Shown: in pieces, positions 8,564-16,937 of the stretch
Layout: each line of letters opens with the position of its first letter
How positions within the stretch are numbered: position 1 is the stretch's first letter
Source: an uncultured Myxococcales bacterium
GTDB taxonomy: Bacteria > Myxococcota > Myxococcia > Myxococcales > Myxococcaceae
Direction: 5' to 3'
Assembly (NCBI GenBank): GCA_937980205.1
Contig: CALJKW010000078.1
Location: 186,001 to 250,000 of the forward strand
DNA: 64,000 nt
Translations under genes and position numbers: made by a program
The notes under the pieces: generated by a model
What the model was told of the DNA's origin: nothing
Databases searched by the model: none
Seen by the model: the letters and a program-made list of their open reading frames with translations, nothing else

Positions 8564-9481
8564 TCACGGTTTGAGAATGCGGCCTGGAGCGCCGTTCGCT
8601 CCCTGCTCGGTGTGACAGCTGTTGCAGTCGCCGGTCTGCTGCGGCGTGACCATCTCGCGCACGCGACCGTCGAAGATGAGCTTCGCGCGAATGGGCGGCG
8701 TGATCGGCGCGCTCGAGCGGAAGTTTCCGTAGTTGTTGCTGGTGAGGCGGACGATGACGCCGAGCGCGTCGGTGATCTCGACGACGACGTCCTTCTCGCC
8801 GTAGCAGTCGTTCTTCTCGTGCAGCGTGGGGAAGACGGTGCCCGCGATGGTGAACCGCGGCGCGTCGTCGTCGGTGCGGTGGCAGCCCTGGCACGAGCGG
8901 CCGGGGAACATCAGCTCGGACTCGTCGCGGTCCGCTTCCCAGAAGTCGCCGCTCGTGCAGACCGTCGGCGCCGGCTGCGGCGGAGTCGCGGGCATCGAGC
9001 CGCCATCGGCGCCGCTGCTGCCTCCGCACTCGCCCGCCGGCGTGCCGGCCGTCACCCACGCCTCGAGCACGGCGATCTCCTGCGCGCTCGCCGGAGCGCC
9101 CGGCGGCATCGGCCGCGTCGTGCTCTTCATCCGCTCGACCGAGACCGCGGCGACGGTGCGCGACGGGTCGCTCGGCGCCGGAGCGAGCAGGTGCTCGCGC
9201 GTCATCAGCGCCATCGGCGCGCCGGAGGGTGGGCTCCGGTGACACGACTGGCACTTCGAGGCGAGCAGCTGCGCGACGTCGCACGGCAGGCCGCTCGGCG
9301 CGCCGGGCGCCGTGGGACTCGGAGTGGGCATCGACGGGCCGGGGCCGTTGTCGCCGGGCATGTCGGAGCCGCCCGGTGCGTCGACACCGGGCTCCTGGGG
9401 CATGTCGCCGGTCACGACATCGATGGAAGCGCCGCCGTAGCAGGCGCCGAGCAGAAGCAGGCTGAGGAGGGGTCGCCGCAT
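8564..9481 (-). CDS. Multiheme c-type lipoprotein with three CxxCH motifs
   Basis: 305 residues from the ATG at 9481. MRRPLLSLLLLGACYGG is a lipoprotein signal with lipobox LGAC (Cys14). A Pro/Gly-rich linker (MPGDNGPGPSMPTPSP) precedes three heme-binding motifs, CQSCH, CQGCH and CNSCH, the last near the C-terminus. An extra DCYGEKD segment lies between the second and third. This pattern is known from predicted outer-surface cytochromes of myxobacteria. It presumably carries electrons at the cell envelope. It is divergently transcribed from a soluble cytochrome c at 9663 across a 180-bp gap containing two inverted repeats. Confidence 0.8.
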   Translation of the reverse strand: MRRPLLSLLLLGACYGGASIDVVTGDMPQEPGVDAPGGSDMPGDNGPGPSMPTPSPTAPGAPSGLPCDVAQLLASKCQSCHRSPPSGAPMALMTREHLLAPAPSDPSRTVAAVSVERMKSTTRPMPPGAPASAQEIAVLEAWVTAGTPAGECGGSSGADGGSMPATPPQPAPTVCTSGDFWEADRDESELMFPGRSCQGCHRTDDDAPRFTIAGTVFPTLHEKNDCYGEKDVVVEITDALGVIVRLTSNNYGNFRSSAPITPPIRAKLIFDGRVREMVTPQQTGDCNSCHTEQGANGAPGRILKP

Positions 9482-9525
9482 CGCCCGGCTGGCACTGCAA
9501 CCCCCGATCCGCACTGGCGTTCACG

Positions 9526-9571
9526 CCTGCGCACGCCCTTGGGCGCAGGAGTGTCAGTGCCAGATGACACT
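9526..9571. promoter_or_regulatory. Paired inverted repeats between divergent cytochrome genes
   Basis: AGTGTCA at 9550-9556 and TGACACT at 9565-9571 form a perfect 7-bp inverted repeat with an 8-bp spacer. Immediately before it, CCTGCGC (9526-9532) and GCGCAGG (9543-9549) form another 7-bp repeat. Position between two divergent cytochrome genes suggests an operator for a dimeric regulator, but the arms do not match the FNR (TTGAT-N4-ATCAA) or CRP (TGTGA-N6-TCACA) consensus. Confidence 0.4.
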
Positions 9572-9662
9572 TCGCGCGGCGAGTGCCCACTCCGATTGGG
9601 TGGGTGTGCCGGCACGTCATGTGCTCCGCGATGCGCCATCACCCGCTGACAAGGAGCACCAC

Positions 9663-9974
9663 ATGAAGAACCTGCTGGCCGCCGTCATCCTCTCGTGCAG
9701 CACGGCCGCGTGGGCCGAGTCGGTCGCCGCGAGCTGGAGCTCGAAGTGCAAGAGCTGCCACGGAGAAGATGGCCGCGGCGACACCAAGATGGGCAAGAAG
9801 GAGAAGGTGCAGGACCTCACCACGGCGAAGTGGCAGTCGGGTCACACGGACGAGCAGATCCGCTCGGCCATCTCCGACGGCGTGCCGGACACGAAGATGA
9901 AGGCGTTCAAGGAGAAGCTCGAGCCCGCGCGCATCGAAGAGCTGGTGAAATTCGTGCGCGGCCTCAAGACGTGA
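9663..9974 (+). CDS. Periplasmic monoheme cytochrome c
   Basis: 103 residues. MKNLLAAVILSCSTAAWA is a cleavable Sec signal. The mature protein has one heme-attachment motif, CKSCH, near residue 30, and a methionine (DTKMKAF) placed as the expected distal ligand, followed by a final helix (IEELVKFVRGLKT) as in class I cytochromes c. A strong AAGGAG Shine-Dalgarno lies 6 bases before the ATG. It probably exchanges electrons with the divergently encoded triheme lipoprotein, which is inference from position. Confidence 0.88.
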   Translation: MKNLLAAVILSCSTAAWAESVAASWSSKCKSCHGEDGRGDTKMGKKEKVQDLTTAKWQSGHTDEQIRSAISDGVPDTKMKAFKEKLEPARIEELVKFVRGLKT

Positions 9975-9995
9975 GGCGCTAGGCTTCGCGGCCGC

Positions 9996-10706
9996 ATGTG
10001 GATGCTGACGGTGGCCGCGCTCCTCGCCGCGACGGAAGCCCGGCCGAAGGCTGCGGTCCTCGGCGTCAGAGCCGAGGCCGGCGTCTCGCAGGGCGTCGGC
10101 AACACGCTCGCCACGCTGCTCACCGAAGACCTCGCGCGCAGCGGCCGCTTCGACGTCTACAGCAGCCAGGAGCTCGCGGTGATGCTCGGCGTCGAGCGCC
10201 AGCGGCAGCTCGGCAACTGCAGCGACGACAGCTGCCTCGAGGAGATCGGCGCGGCGCTCGGAGCGGACAAGCTCATCGACGCGAGCGTGGGCACCATCGG
10301 CAACCTGCGCGTGCTGTCGGTGCGCGTCATCGACGGCAAGACGTCGAAGGTCGAGCAGCGCGAGAGCGCCACCGTCGACGACGAGACGAAGCTCGCCGAT
10401 GCGCTGCACGAGCTGACCGCGAAGATGTTCGGGGCTCCGCTGCCGGCGGCGAAGAAGTCGCGCTCGGCGGTGCCCTTCGTCCTGCTCGGGGCGGGCGGCG
10501 CGCTCGCGATCGGCGGCGGCGCCGTGGGCGCGGTCGCGCTCGGCAACTACAACGCGTACCGCGCGGCCCCGGCGTCGCCGGATCGCGAGGCGATGCACTC
10601 GGACGCGCGCGTGCTCGCCGGCGTCGCCGACGGCCTCTACGCCGCGGCGCTCGTGACGGCCGCCGTCGGCGTCGTGCTGCTCATCGTCCAGGGGCGCGGC
10701 GAATGA
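9996..10706 (+). CDS. Exported myxobacterial protein, TolB/CsgG-like N-domain plus two C-terminal membrane segments
   Basis: 236 residues. The N-terminus (MWMLTVAALLAATEA) looks like a short signal. Residues 15-130 show the alternating pattern of proteins that combine a gene-product level with a CsgG/TolB-N-like fold: KAAVLGVRAEAG, NTLATLLTEDLARSGRFDV, then CSDDSCLEEIGAALGADKLI, a motif common in myxobacterial paralogues. Two hydrophobic segments (PFVLLGAGGALAIGGGAVG and LYAAALVTAAVGVVLLIV) end the protein. The stop overlaps the next start (ATGA), so the two are coupled. Function unknown. Confidence 0.65.
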   Translation: MWMLTVAALLAATEARPKAAVLGVRAEAGVSQGVGNTLATLLTEDLARSGRFDVYSSQELAVMLGVERQRQLGNCSDDSCLEEIGAALGADKLIDASVGTIGNLRVLSVRVIDGKTSKVEQRESATVDDETKLADALHELTAKMFGAPLPAAKKSRSAVPFVLLGAGGALAIGGGAVGAVALGNYNAYRAAPASPDREAMHSDARVLAGVADGLYAAALVTAAVGVVLLIVQGRGE

Positions 10707-11989
10707 AGCGGCTCGTCATCGTGCTGCTGGTGTCGGGCTGCTCGCTCATCGTCGGCCCCGACGTTCCCCCGCCCGATGCCGGAGGCGAGGGGGGAGGTTC
10801 AGCCGGCGGTGGCGTCGCAGGAGGTGCGGCCGGAGGCGCTGGCGGCACCGGCGGATCGGGTGGCGGCTCCGCGGTCGGCGGCGGTTCGGGTGGCAGCGGA
10901 GGCGGCATGGACGGCACCGGCGGCGGCGCGGTGATCGATGCGGGTCCGCCCTGCTCCGGCGCGTCTGTGCCGCCGCTCGCCTGCCGCGTGCTGCAGCTGC
11001 AGGCCGCCGGCCTGCCCGGGCAATCGTGGCTCGCGACGAACGAAGACGGCTTCCTCGCGGCCTGGGCGGAGACGAGCGCGCAACGCCGCGTGGAGCTCAG
11101 AGGCATCGCGCTGGACGGCGGCACCTTCCTCTCTGTCATCTACCCGACGTCGGAGATCGCAGAGGGCGTCTCGGCGTCGGGCGCAGGGAAACAGTGGGCC
11201 CTCGTCTGGAATACGGGCGCGGATACGCCGGTGTCGTGCGTGTCGAGCATGTCGCCGACGCAAGTGGAGCTCGATGGAGGCAACACCGGGTACCGCAGGG
11301 CCGTCGTCGCCATCAGCGACGCCGGAGCCATCGGCATCGCAGCGCCCGAGTACTTCAGCCAGCAGATGGGGGTCGCGGAGTCCGCCCAGGGCTGCCCGAC
11401 TGCCTTCACCGCCCGGTATTGGAATTCGGCGAACAACGCGCTCGGCGTGTCGGCGAGCTTCCGACCCGGCGACGGCGTGTTCGTCTACACGCGCAGCGGG
11501 TCGAACCCGTTGAACGGCACCGGGGACGTGCACATCTTCCAGGGTGACGGCGGCTACAAGACGTACCTCTTGACCGAGCAGCTGTACGACAGCGTCGGGG
11601 CCATCTCCGACGACGGTAACTTCGTGCAGATCGTCGCAGCGCTGCCCGACGGCGGTCTCACGCTGCGCAGCGTGCGGTCAGACCTGAGCCAGAGCATCGC
11701 CGCGGTCGGCATTCATCTGGCTGCGAACGTCCAGTGGTGGAACAACGCGTCGTGCGGCCCCGACTGCTTCTCGATCATCTACGTCGACCGCCTCGGCGGA
11801 GGCATCGAACGGCTGCGCGCGCACCTCACCGACGTCGGGTCGGCCCCGAGGCCCGGCAGCCCCCGTGACGTGCTCTGCAGCGTGCCGTCAGGCTCGACGG
11901 CCGGCATCGCCTGGTACCAGGGCAAGCTCGGAGTCCTCGTCGCGCGCGCCACCGGCGGCGTCGAGCTGCGAATCTGCGAGATGCCGTAG
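10703..11989 (+). CDS. Gly-rich-linker lipoprotein of unknown function
   Basis: 428 residues. MKRLVIVLLVSGCSLIV is a lipoprotein signal (lipobox VSGC, Cys13). A linker made of repeated Gly-Gly-Ser/Ala (residues ~25-75) ends in DAGPPC. The globular part (~80-428) holds scattered Cys and repeating motifs of the type LRGIALDGGTF / LPDGGLTLRSVRSD, spaced like short propeller blades; a beta-propeller fold is a guess. Codon use is less biased than in neighbouring housekeeping-like genes. It is coupled to the preceding gene by ATGA. Confidence 0.65.
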   Translation: MKRLVIVLLVSGCSLIVGPDVPPPDAGGEGGGSAGGGVAGGAAGGAGGTGGSGGGSAVGGGSGGSGGGMDGTGGGAVIDAGPPCSGASVPPLACRVLQLQAAGLPGQSWLATNEDGFLAAWAETSAQRRVELRGIALDGGTFLSVIYPTSEIAEGVSASGAGKQWALVWNTGADTPVSCVSSMSPTQVELDGGNTGYRRAVVAISDAGAIGIAAPEYFSQQMGVAESAQGCPTAFTARYWNSANNALGVSASFRPGDGVFVYTRSGSNPLNGTGDVHIFQGDGGYKTYLLTEQLYDSVGAISDDGNFVQIVAALPDGGLTLRSVRSDLSQSIAAVGIHLAANVQWWNNASCGPDCFSIIYVDRLGGGIERLRAHLTDVGSAPRPGSPRDVLCSVPSGSTAGIAWYQGKLGVLVARATGGVELRICEMP

Positions 11990-12091
11990 CCCTTCGCGGA
12001 TCAGCGCTGCGCCTGATGGGCCCGGCGGGGAAGAGAGAGGTCGAAGTCTTCGTGCATCCCGAGGGGGAAGCAGCGTAGGACACGAGCCCTC

Positions 12092-14002
12092 ATGCGCCGC
12101 CACCTGCTCCGGGTTCTTCCGGTCGTGCTCCTGACCTGCGTTCCGCCCGAGCCGGGCGAGCCCGACGAGACCGGGCCGCTCAGCGACCGGGCCGCGGTGC
12201 TCTCGGGCGCCGGCACGCTCACCGGCGAGGCAACGGTCTACGAGAACACGCCGACGTTCAACGGCGGCGCGTACACGGAGTTCTGCATCGGAAACGTCGG
12301 CGGCACCACACAGACCCGCCGGGGGTTCGTGCGCTACACGCTGCCGGTGATTCCCTCGGGCGCGACGGTGACGCGCGTGCAGCTCTCGTTCACGCAAGAG
12401 AACGTGCGCTCGATGAACGGCGGGCCGCGCACCGCGACGCTCGAGGCGCACCGCGTGACCTCGGCGTGGAGCGAGGGCGCCGGCGGCGCGAACACGCGCT
12501 CGTGCGGTGGAGGCACCGACGTGGCCGGCATCGACTGGGCCGGAATGCCGACTGTCGCCGCCACCGCGAGCGCCACGCGGGCGCTGCCGGTCACCGAGCC
12601 CTTCACGGTCACGTTCGACACGAACGTCGGCACGGCCGACGACGGGCTCATCGCCGACGTGCAGGCGTGGGTCAACGGCTCGGCGAACCACGGCTGGCGG
12701 CTCTCCGTCGCGGAGGAGGGCACGGCCGACAACGCCCGCTCGGTTCGGCCGGGCACGCTGACGGTCTCGTGGGTGCTGGCGAACGGAGGCAGCTGCGATC
12801 AGGACGACGACTGCGCGAGCAACGCCTGCGTGCACTCCGACGGGCTCGACTGCGGAGGGCGGGCGGGCTGCGTGTGCTGCAACGCGGCGACGTGCGCGTC
12901 GGCGTGCCAGACGTGCTTCCGGAGCGGGCAGCTCGGCACGTGCGCGCCGCGGCCGGCGGGGTCGGTGTGCCGGAACGCGAGCTGCACGGGGGCGGTGGCG
13001 ACACAGCAGGCGACGTGCACCGGCTCGTCGAGCACGTGCCCGCCGGCGGTGACGCAGCAGTGCGCTCCGTACTTCTGCAGCGGCACGACGTGCGCGACGA
13101 CGTGCTCGAGCTCGGGCGACTGCGACGCCGGGTTCTCGTGCGACCCGATGAACAGGTGCGCGCCGATCGACGAGTGCGCGCAGAACCTCGACACGTGCGT
13201 GGCGCTGGCGGCGTGCGCAGACCCGACGTTCATGCTCGGAGACTTCGCCTGCACGTGCCCGATGGGCTACCAGGGCGACGGGCGGGAGCCGCCGGGGTCG
13301 GGGTGCTCCGACATCGACGAGTGCGATGCGGGGACGGCGACGTGCGGCAGCAACGAGGTGTGTGTGAACCAGGAGGGCCAGCTTTACCGCTGCGACTGCG
13401 CGCCGGGCTACACGCGCCCCGCGCTGTCGGACCCCTGCCTCGTACGGTGCGGCGACGGCGTGGTGGGTCCGACCGAAGAGTGTGACGACGGAATCGCGAA
13501 CAACTCCGACACGGCGCCGAACGCGTGCCGGACGAACTGCCGGCGGGCGTGGTGCGGAGACGGCGTCATCGACACCAGCGAGCAGTGCGACCCCGGTGGC
13601 CTCCCGCCGGACGCGGGCATGCCGCAGCTGTGCACGACGCAGTGTCCGTCGGATGCGGGCACGACGGATGCGGGCGTCGCGGACGCGGGCACGATGGACG
13701 CGGGCGTCGTGGACGCGGGCGTCGTGGACGCGGGCGTCGTGGACGCGGGCGTCGTGGACGCGGGCGTCGCGGATGCGGGCGTCGCGGACGCAGGCGTCGC
13801 GGACGCAGGCGTCGCGGATGCGGGCGTCGCGGACGCAGGCGTCGCGGATGCGGGCGGGACGGACGCGGGCGGGACGGACGCAGGGACGGATCCGATGGCC
13901 GAGCAGCGAGGGTGCGGGTGCGGAGCGGCGGAAGGCAGCTGGGGCCTGGCGCTGCTGGCAGGCGTGCTGCGTCGGCGGCGCAACGGTAACCGTCGGCGGT
14001 AG
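12092..14002 (+). CDS. Cys-rich surface lipoprotein: DNRLRE-like domain, EGF-like modules, DAGV repeats, MYXO-CTERM-like tail
   Basis: 636 residues. MRRHLLRVLPVVLLTC gives a lipoprotein signal (LLTC, Cys16). Residues ~40-230 resemble a DNRLRE/CBM96-type jelly roll (RRGFVRYTLP, ATVTRVQLSFTQENV, LIADVQAWVNG). A Cys-rich region (230-370) and calcium-binding EGF-like modules (APIDECAQNLDTC, DIDECDAGTATC) follow, then CGDGVVGPTEECDDG and CGDGVIDTSEQCDPG repeats typical of myxobacterial secreted proteins. A run of DAGVx repeats leads to a GCGCG plus hydrophobic plus Arg-rich tail (LALLAGVLRRRRNG), the MYXO-CTERM layout. Probably an outer-surface adhesive or structural protein; this is inference from domains. 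Confidence 0.82.
   Translation: MRRHLLRVLPVVLLTCVPPEPGEPDETGPLSDRAAVLSGAGTLTGEATVYENTPTFNGGAYTEFCIGNVGGTTQTRRGFVRYTLPVIPSGATVTRVQLSFTQENVRSMNGGPRTATLEAHRVTSAWSEGAGGANTRSCGGGTDVAGIDWAGMPTVAATASATRALPVTEPFTVTFDTNVGTADDGLIADVQAWVNGSANHGWRLSVAEEGTADNARSVRPGTLTVSWVLANGGSCDQDDDCASNACVHSDGLDCGGRAGCVCCNAATCASACQTCFRSGQLGTCAPRPAGSVCRNASCTGAVATQQATCTGSSSTCPPAVTQQCAPYFCSGTTCATTCSSSGDCDAGFSCDPMNRCAPIDECAQNLDTCVALAACADPTFMLGDFACTCPMGYQGDGREPPGSGCSDIDECDAGTATCGSNEVCVNQEGQLYRCDCAPGYTRPALSDPCLVRCGDGVVGPTEECDDGIANNSDTAPNACRTNCRRAWCGDGVIDTSEQCDPGGLPPDAGMPQLCTTQCPSDAGTTDAGVADAGTMDAGVVDAGVVDAGVVDAGVVDAGVADAGVADAGVADAGVADAGVADAGVADAGGTDAGGTDAGTDPMAEQRGCGCGAAEGSWGLALLAGVLRRRRNGNRRR
13651..13890 (+). repeat. 15-bp tandem repeat coding DAGV(V/A)
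   Basis: About 15 in-frame copies of a 15-bp unit close to GGACGCGGGCGTCGT (Asp-Ala-Gly-Val-Val/Ala). Adjacent copies are nearly identical at DNA level, so copy number may vary by slipped-strand replication without breaking the frame. Confidence 0.9.
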
Positions 14003-14044
14003 CCGTGGCCGCCTCGGCGTGCCTGTCGCGCGCTCCACTGACGC

Positions 14045-14482
14045 TCACGCGACGAAGACGAGCACGTACATCGCGGTCGCCGTGACCGCGTCGAAGCACA
14101 GGCCGCCGAAGACCACCCAGCCGAGCCGGCGGTGCGTGCGCGAGAAGACGCCCGGCAGCTTCGACTGGAACCGCCGCCAGGACACGACGACGAGCCCGGT
14201 CCACACCGCGTAGCTGAGCACCGCGCCGGTGATGTGCACCGCGAGCACGACGCGCGCGAGGCGCTGCACCTCGACCGGAGCGGCCGCGATGAACGAGCCC
14301 GAGCCTCCCTGCAGGCGAATCTTCGTCTCCAGCACCAGCACCGCCACCCACGCGGTGATGAGCAGGCCCAGCTGCACCTTGCGGTGCGTGTCCTTCGGTA
14401 GCCGCAAGCTCCAGAACGCCACGACGGGCGCGAGCAGGCTCACGGCGAAGGTGAAGTTCACGAAGGCGTCGGCGCGGGTCAT
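14045..14482 (-). CDS. DUF420-like membrane protein
   Basis: 145 residues with four hydrophobic segments (FVNFTFAVSLLAPVVAFWSL, VQLGLLITAWVAVLVL, LARVVLAVHITGAVLSYAVW and LGWVVFGGLCFDAVTATAMY). Conserved-looking His residues near membrane edges (DTHRKVQ, AVHITG, RTHRRLG) match the pattern of DUF420 proteins, often encoded near heme-copper oxidases. No oxidase gene is nearby here. It starts 24 bp after the stop of the AraC gene and may follow the DUF262-AraC pair in one transcript. Confidence 0.65.
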   Translation of the reverse strand: MTRADAFVNFTFAVSLLAPVVAFWSLRLPKDTHRKVQLGLLITAWVAVLVLETKIRLQGGSGSFIAAAPVEVQRLARVVLAVHITGAVLSYAVWTGLVVVSWRRFQSKLPGVFSRTHRRLGWVVFGGLCFDAVTATAMYVLVFVA

Positions 14483-14506
14483 ACGCGCACCGCTCTACCG
14501 CGCGCG

Positions 14507-15199
14507 TCAGCTGACGTCTTGGCGGTTTCCGGCTTCGGCGGCACGGACATACTCCCCCGGCGTCGCGCGCAGCACGCTGCGGAACTGCGCGTAGAACCGG
14601 CTCACGTCGTTGAAGCCGGAGGCCAGCGCCGCGCTGACGATGGGCGCGCCGGTGAACAGCGCGATGGCTGCGTCGAACAGTCGCGCCCTCGTGACGTAGC
14701 GCTTCGGGGTCAGGCCATAGGTGCGCTCGTACGCCCGCGTGAGCGTCTCGGCGTTCATGCCCGCGACGCGCGCGGCCGTGCGCACCGGCGCGAGCTCGGA
14801 CAGGTGCTCGTGCAAAGCCAGCCGGGCGCGCTGGAGCTCGATCGAGCCCGGGTCGTTCAGCAGCTGCAGCGTCGCGCGGTCGTCGGCGGTGCGCAGCTGC
14901 GGTTGACCCTCGGCCATCGCACCGAACCGCCCGACGCCTTCGCTGTCGACGAGGGCGTCTTCGAAGCACACCCGCACCGTGCTCCGCTGCGGGACACAGA
15001 GCACGAAGCGCTCGGGCGCGACGAAACCACCGAAGGTCACCCTGCCCTGCAGCACGGTGACGGTGGCGACGAGCGAGGCGGCGTGCGTGACGATGACGCG
15101 CTCTCCATTGCCGCTGAAGCGCTGCCGCAGCGCGACGCCGCCGGCGCCTCTGAGCCGAACCTGCCGATCGATGGTGATGCCGCCGCGTTGAAACTTCAC
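14507..15199 (-). CDS. AraC-family transcriptional regulator
   Basis: 230 residues from the GTG at 15199. The C-terminal ~100 residues contain the two helix-turn-helix motifs of AraC proteins: VRTAARVAGMNAETLTRAYE, then YGLTPKRYVTRARL and IVSAALASGFNDVSRFYAQF, followed by the R-x-TPGEY signature. The N-terminal half (VTVLQGRVTFGGFVAPERF) looks like a cupin-type sensory domain. The start overlaps the stop of the upstream DUF262 gene (GTGA). Coupling a regulator to a nuclease-like gene is unusual; the regulon is unknown. Confidence 0.9.
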   Translation of the reverse strand: MKFQRGGITIDRQVRLRGAGGVALRQRFSGNGERVIVTHAASLVATVTVLQGRVTFGGFVAPERFVLCVPQRSTVRVCFEDALVDSEGVGRFGAMAEGQPQLRTADDRATLQLLNDPGSIELQRARLALHEHLSELAPVRTAARVAGMNAETLTRAYERTYGLTPKRYVTRARLFDAAIALFTGAPIVSAALASGFNDVSRFYAQFRSVLRATPGEYVRAAEAGNRQDVS

Positions 15200-16893
15200 G
15201 GCACCGCGTACGACTTCAACAGGTCGACGAGAAAGGCCGCCAGCGTGCGCTCGCGCGTCGTGCAGAACTGGGCGTAGCGCGGCACCTCCCAGGTCTGCGG
15301 CTCCTTCGGGATGCCGTGCTGGTCCAGCACGTCGGCCGGCACCTCGCCCAGCACCGCGCGCGGCAAGCGCCCGGAGACGCGCTCGACGTCGCTGCGGAAC
15401 AGCAGCGTGAGGTTGCCGAGGCGGTCGTGCGCGGTGCTGCGATCGCTCCAGCCCAGGTCGTCGAGCGCCGCGCGCGGAAACAGGCCGTGCACCTCGACCG
15501 GCTCGCCGCCGCCGAGCAGCGGCCGCTTGCTGGGGAACGAGACCGCCTTCGTGCGCGCGAGCCAGACGAGCAGCCCGAGCAGCACGCCGGCCGCGTTCGG
15601 CACGTTGCCGGTGATGTCCTCGGTGTCGGGGATGAGCGTGTCGAGCCGCCGCGCGCTCTTCTTCACCGCCTCGAACAGCTCGAACGTCTGACCGGCCTCG
15701 GCGGCCGACGCGTCGGCCTGCGCGCGCGTCTCGGCCGAGCTGCCGTAGTGGCTCCACAGCGACGCCGCGATCGCCCAGCCGAGCCACGACGTGCTGGGAA
15801 TCTTCTCTCCCGCGGCGAACGACACGGCGGGCACGAGCAGCAGGTAGCGGTACGGCAACCAGCTGCCGTCGGGGATGCCGGCCTTCTTGTACATCGCGAC
15901 GGTCTTCGTCAGCGCGTCGACGGCGCGCGGCCAGTGCTGCTCGATGCCCTGCCAGTCGCGGCGCTCGGCCTCTCCGTAGCGGAGCACTCCGCGCTGCAGG
16001 AAGAGCGCGGTGCGAACGATGAGGTCGGTGTCGACGAACGCGCCGCGCGACTCCTCGGCGCCCTCCTGCATCGCGAAGCCGCTGAGCGCGGGCAGCGACA
16101 GCGCCTCTCTCGCGCGCTCGCGGAAGCCCTTCATCACGCCGGTGAGGCGGGCCGCGGCGAGGTCTCCGGCGCGCAGCCGCACGCCCTGCTGGTTCAGGCG
16201 CGCGAAGATCTCGATGACGTTGTCGTCCTCTGCGTCGGCGTCGATCTCGTACGCGACGATCTCCGCAGAGAGGATCGCGGTGCGCAGCGCGTTCGCGCGG
16301 TCGAGCGCCTGGAAGAACAGCGGCGATGTCGGGTCGACCCAGTCGCGCAGCGCGTTCTGAATCGCCCGCGACTCTCCGCCGAACAGCACCTCGGCCGGCA
16401 CCAGCAGGCCCTGCCGCAGCTGCCCGGCGAGCTGCCGCGTGCGCAGGTGAAACGGAGCGTCCACCCACTCCGGCTCCGGAGACAGCGCGACGAGCAGGTC
16501 GGGGTCGGGCGCCGTGCCGCCGCGCAGCCGGCTGCCGAAGATGACGCGGAACAGCGACGTGAGCCGCTGCTGCCCGTCGAGCACGAAGCACGCGCCCGGC
16601 AGCACGGGCGGCGCGCCCTCGGGCTTCCCCGCTCCGCTCGCGTCGGGCAGCGCGAGGTCCCACGCGCGCGTGACGAAGGGGGCCTCCTGCCCGCGCCACG
16701 TCGGCTTCCACAACAGCAGCGCGCCGACGGGGTAGCGCCGGTACAGCGAGTCGAGCAGCGAGCGCACGCGCTCGGCCGACCACACGAAGCCGCGCTGCAG
16801 GTCGGGCAGCATCAGCTTGCCGTCGCGCTTCAGGTCGACCAGGGCCCCGACCTTCCAGGGGCTCGCTTTGATCGTCACGCTGGAGAAAGCCAT
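15196..16893 (-). CDS. DUF262 (GmrSD-type) protein with DUF1524-like C-terminus
   Basis: 565 residues from the ATG at 16893 (MAFSSVTIKASPW); an ATG at 16923 would add ten. The N-terminal half has DUF262 signatures: LPDLQRGFVWSAERVRSLLD, then YPVGALLLW and FVLDGQQRLTSLF (the DGQQR nucleotide-binding/hydrolysis motif). The C-terminus has HGLFPRAAL and AHDRLGNLTLL, resembling the DUF1524 HNH-like region. This architecture is that of single-chain GmrSD-type modification-dependent (type IV) restriction enzymes. No methyltransferase is nearby. It lies divergent from the HTTM gene. Confidence 0.82.
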   Translation of the reverse strand: MAFSSVTIKASPWKVGALVDLKRDGKLMLPDLQRGFVWSAERVRSLLDSLYRRYPVGALLLWKPTWRGQEAPFVTRAWDLALPDASGAGKPEGAPPVLPGACFVLDGQQRLTSLFRVIFGSRLRGGTAPDPDLLVALSPEPEWVDAPFHLRTRQLAGQLRQGLLVPAEVLFGGESRAIQNALRDWVDPTSPLFFQALDRANALRTAILSAEIVAYEIDADAEDDNVIEIFARLNQQGVRLRAGDLAAARLTGVMKGFRERAREALSLPALSGFAMQEGAEESRGAFVDTDLIVRTALFLQRGVLRYGEAERRDWQGIEQHWPRAVDALTKTVAMYKKAGIPDGSWLPYRYLLLVPAVSFAAGEKIPSTSWLGWAIAASLWSHYGSSAETRAQADASAAEAGQTFELFEAVKKSARRLDTLIPDTEDITGNVPNAAGVLLGLLVWLARTKAVSFPSKRPLLGGGEPVEVHGLFPRAALDDLGWSDRSTAHDRLGNLTLLFRSDVERVSGRLPRAVLGEVPADVLDQHGIPKEPQTWEVPRYAQFCTTRERTLAAFLVDLLKSYAVP

Positions 16894-16937
16894 GGCCGGA
16901 ATCGTGCGCGATCGACGTTCCATAGGCGAGCGATCAA

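Noticed and set aside
13651..13890. CRISPR-like or minisatellite array
   Set aside because: Repeats are in frame, contiguous and coding; there are no spacers.
13408..13983. Minus-strand frame made of Ser/Pro/Ala repeats
   Set aside because: It is the reverse of the DAGV repeats and has no start context.
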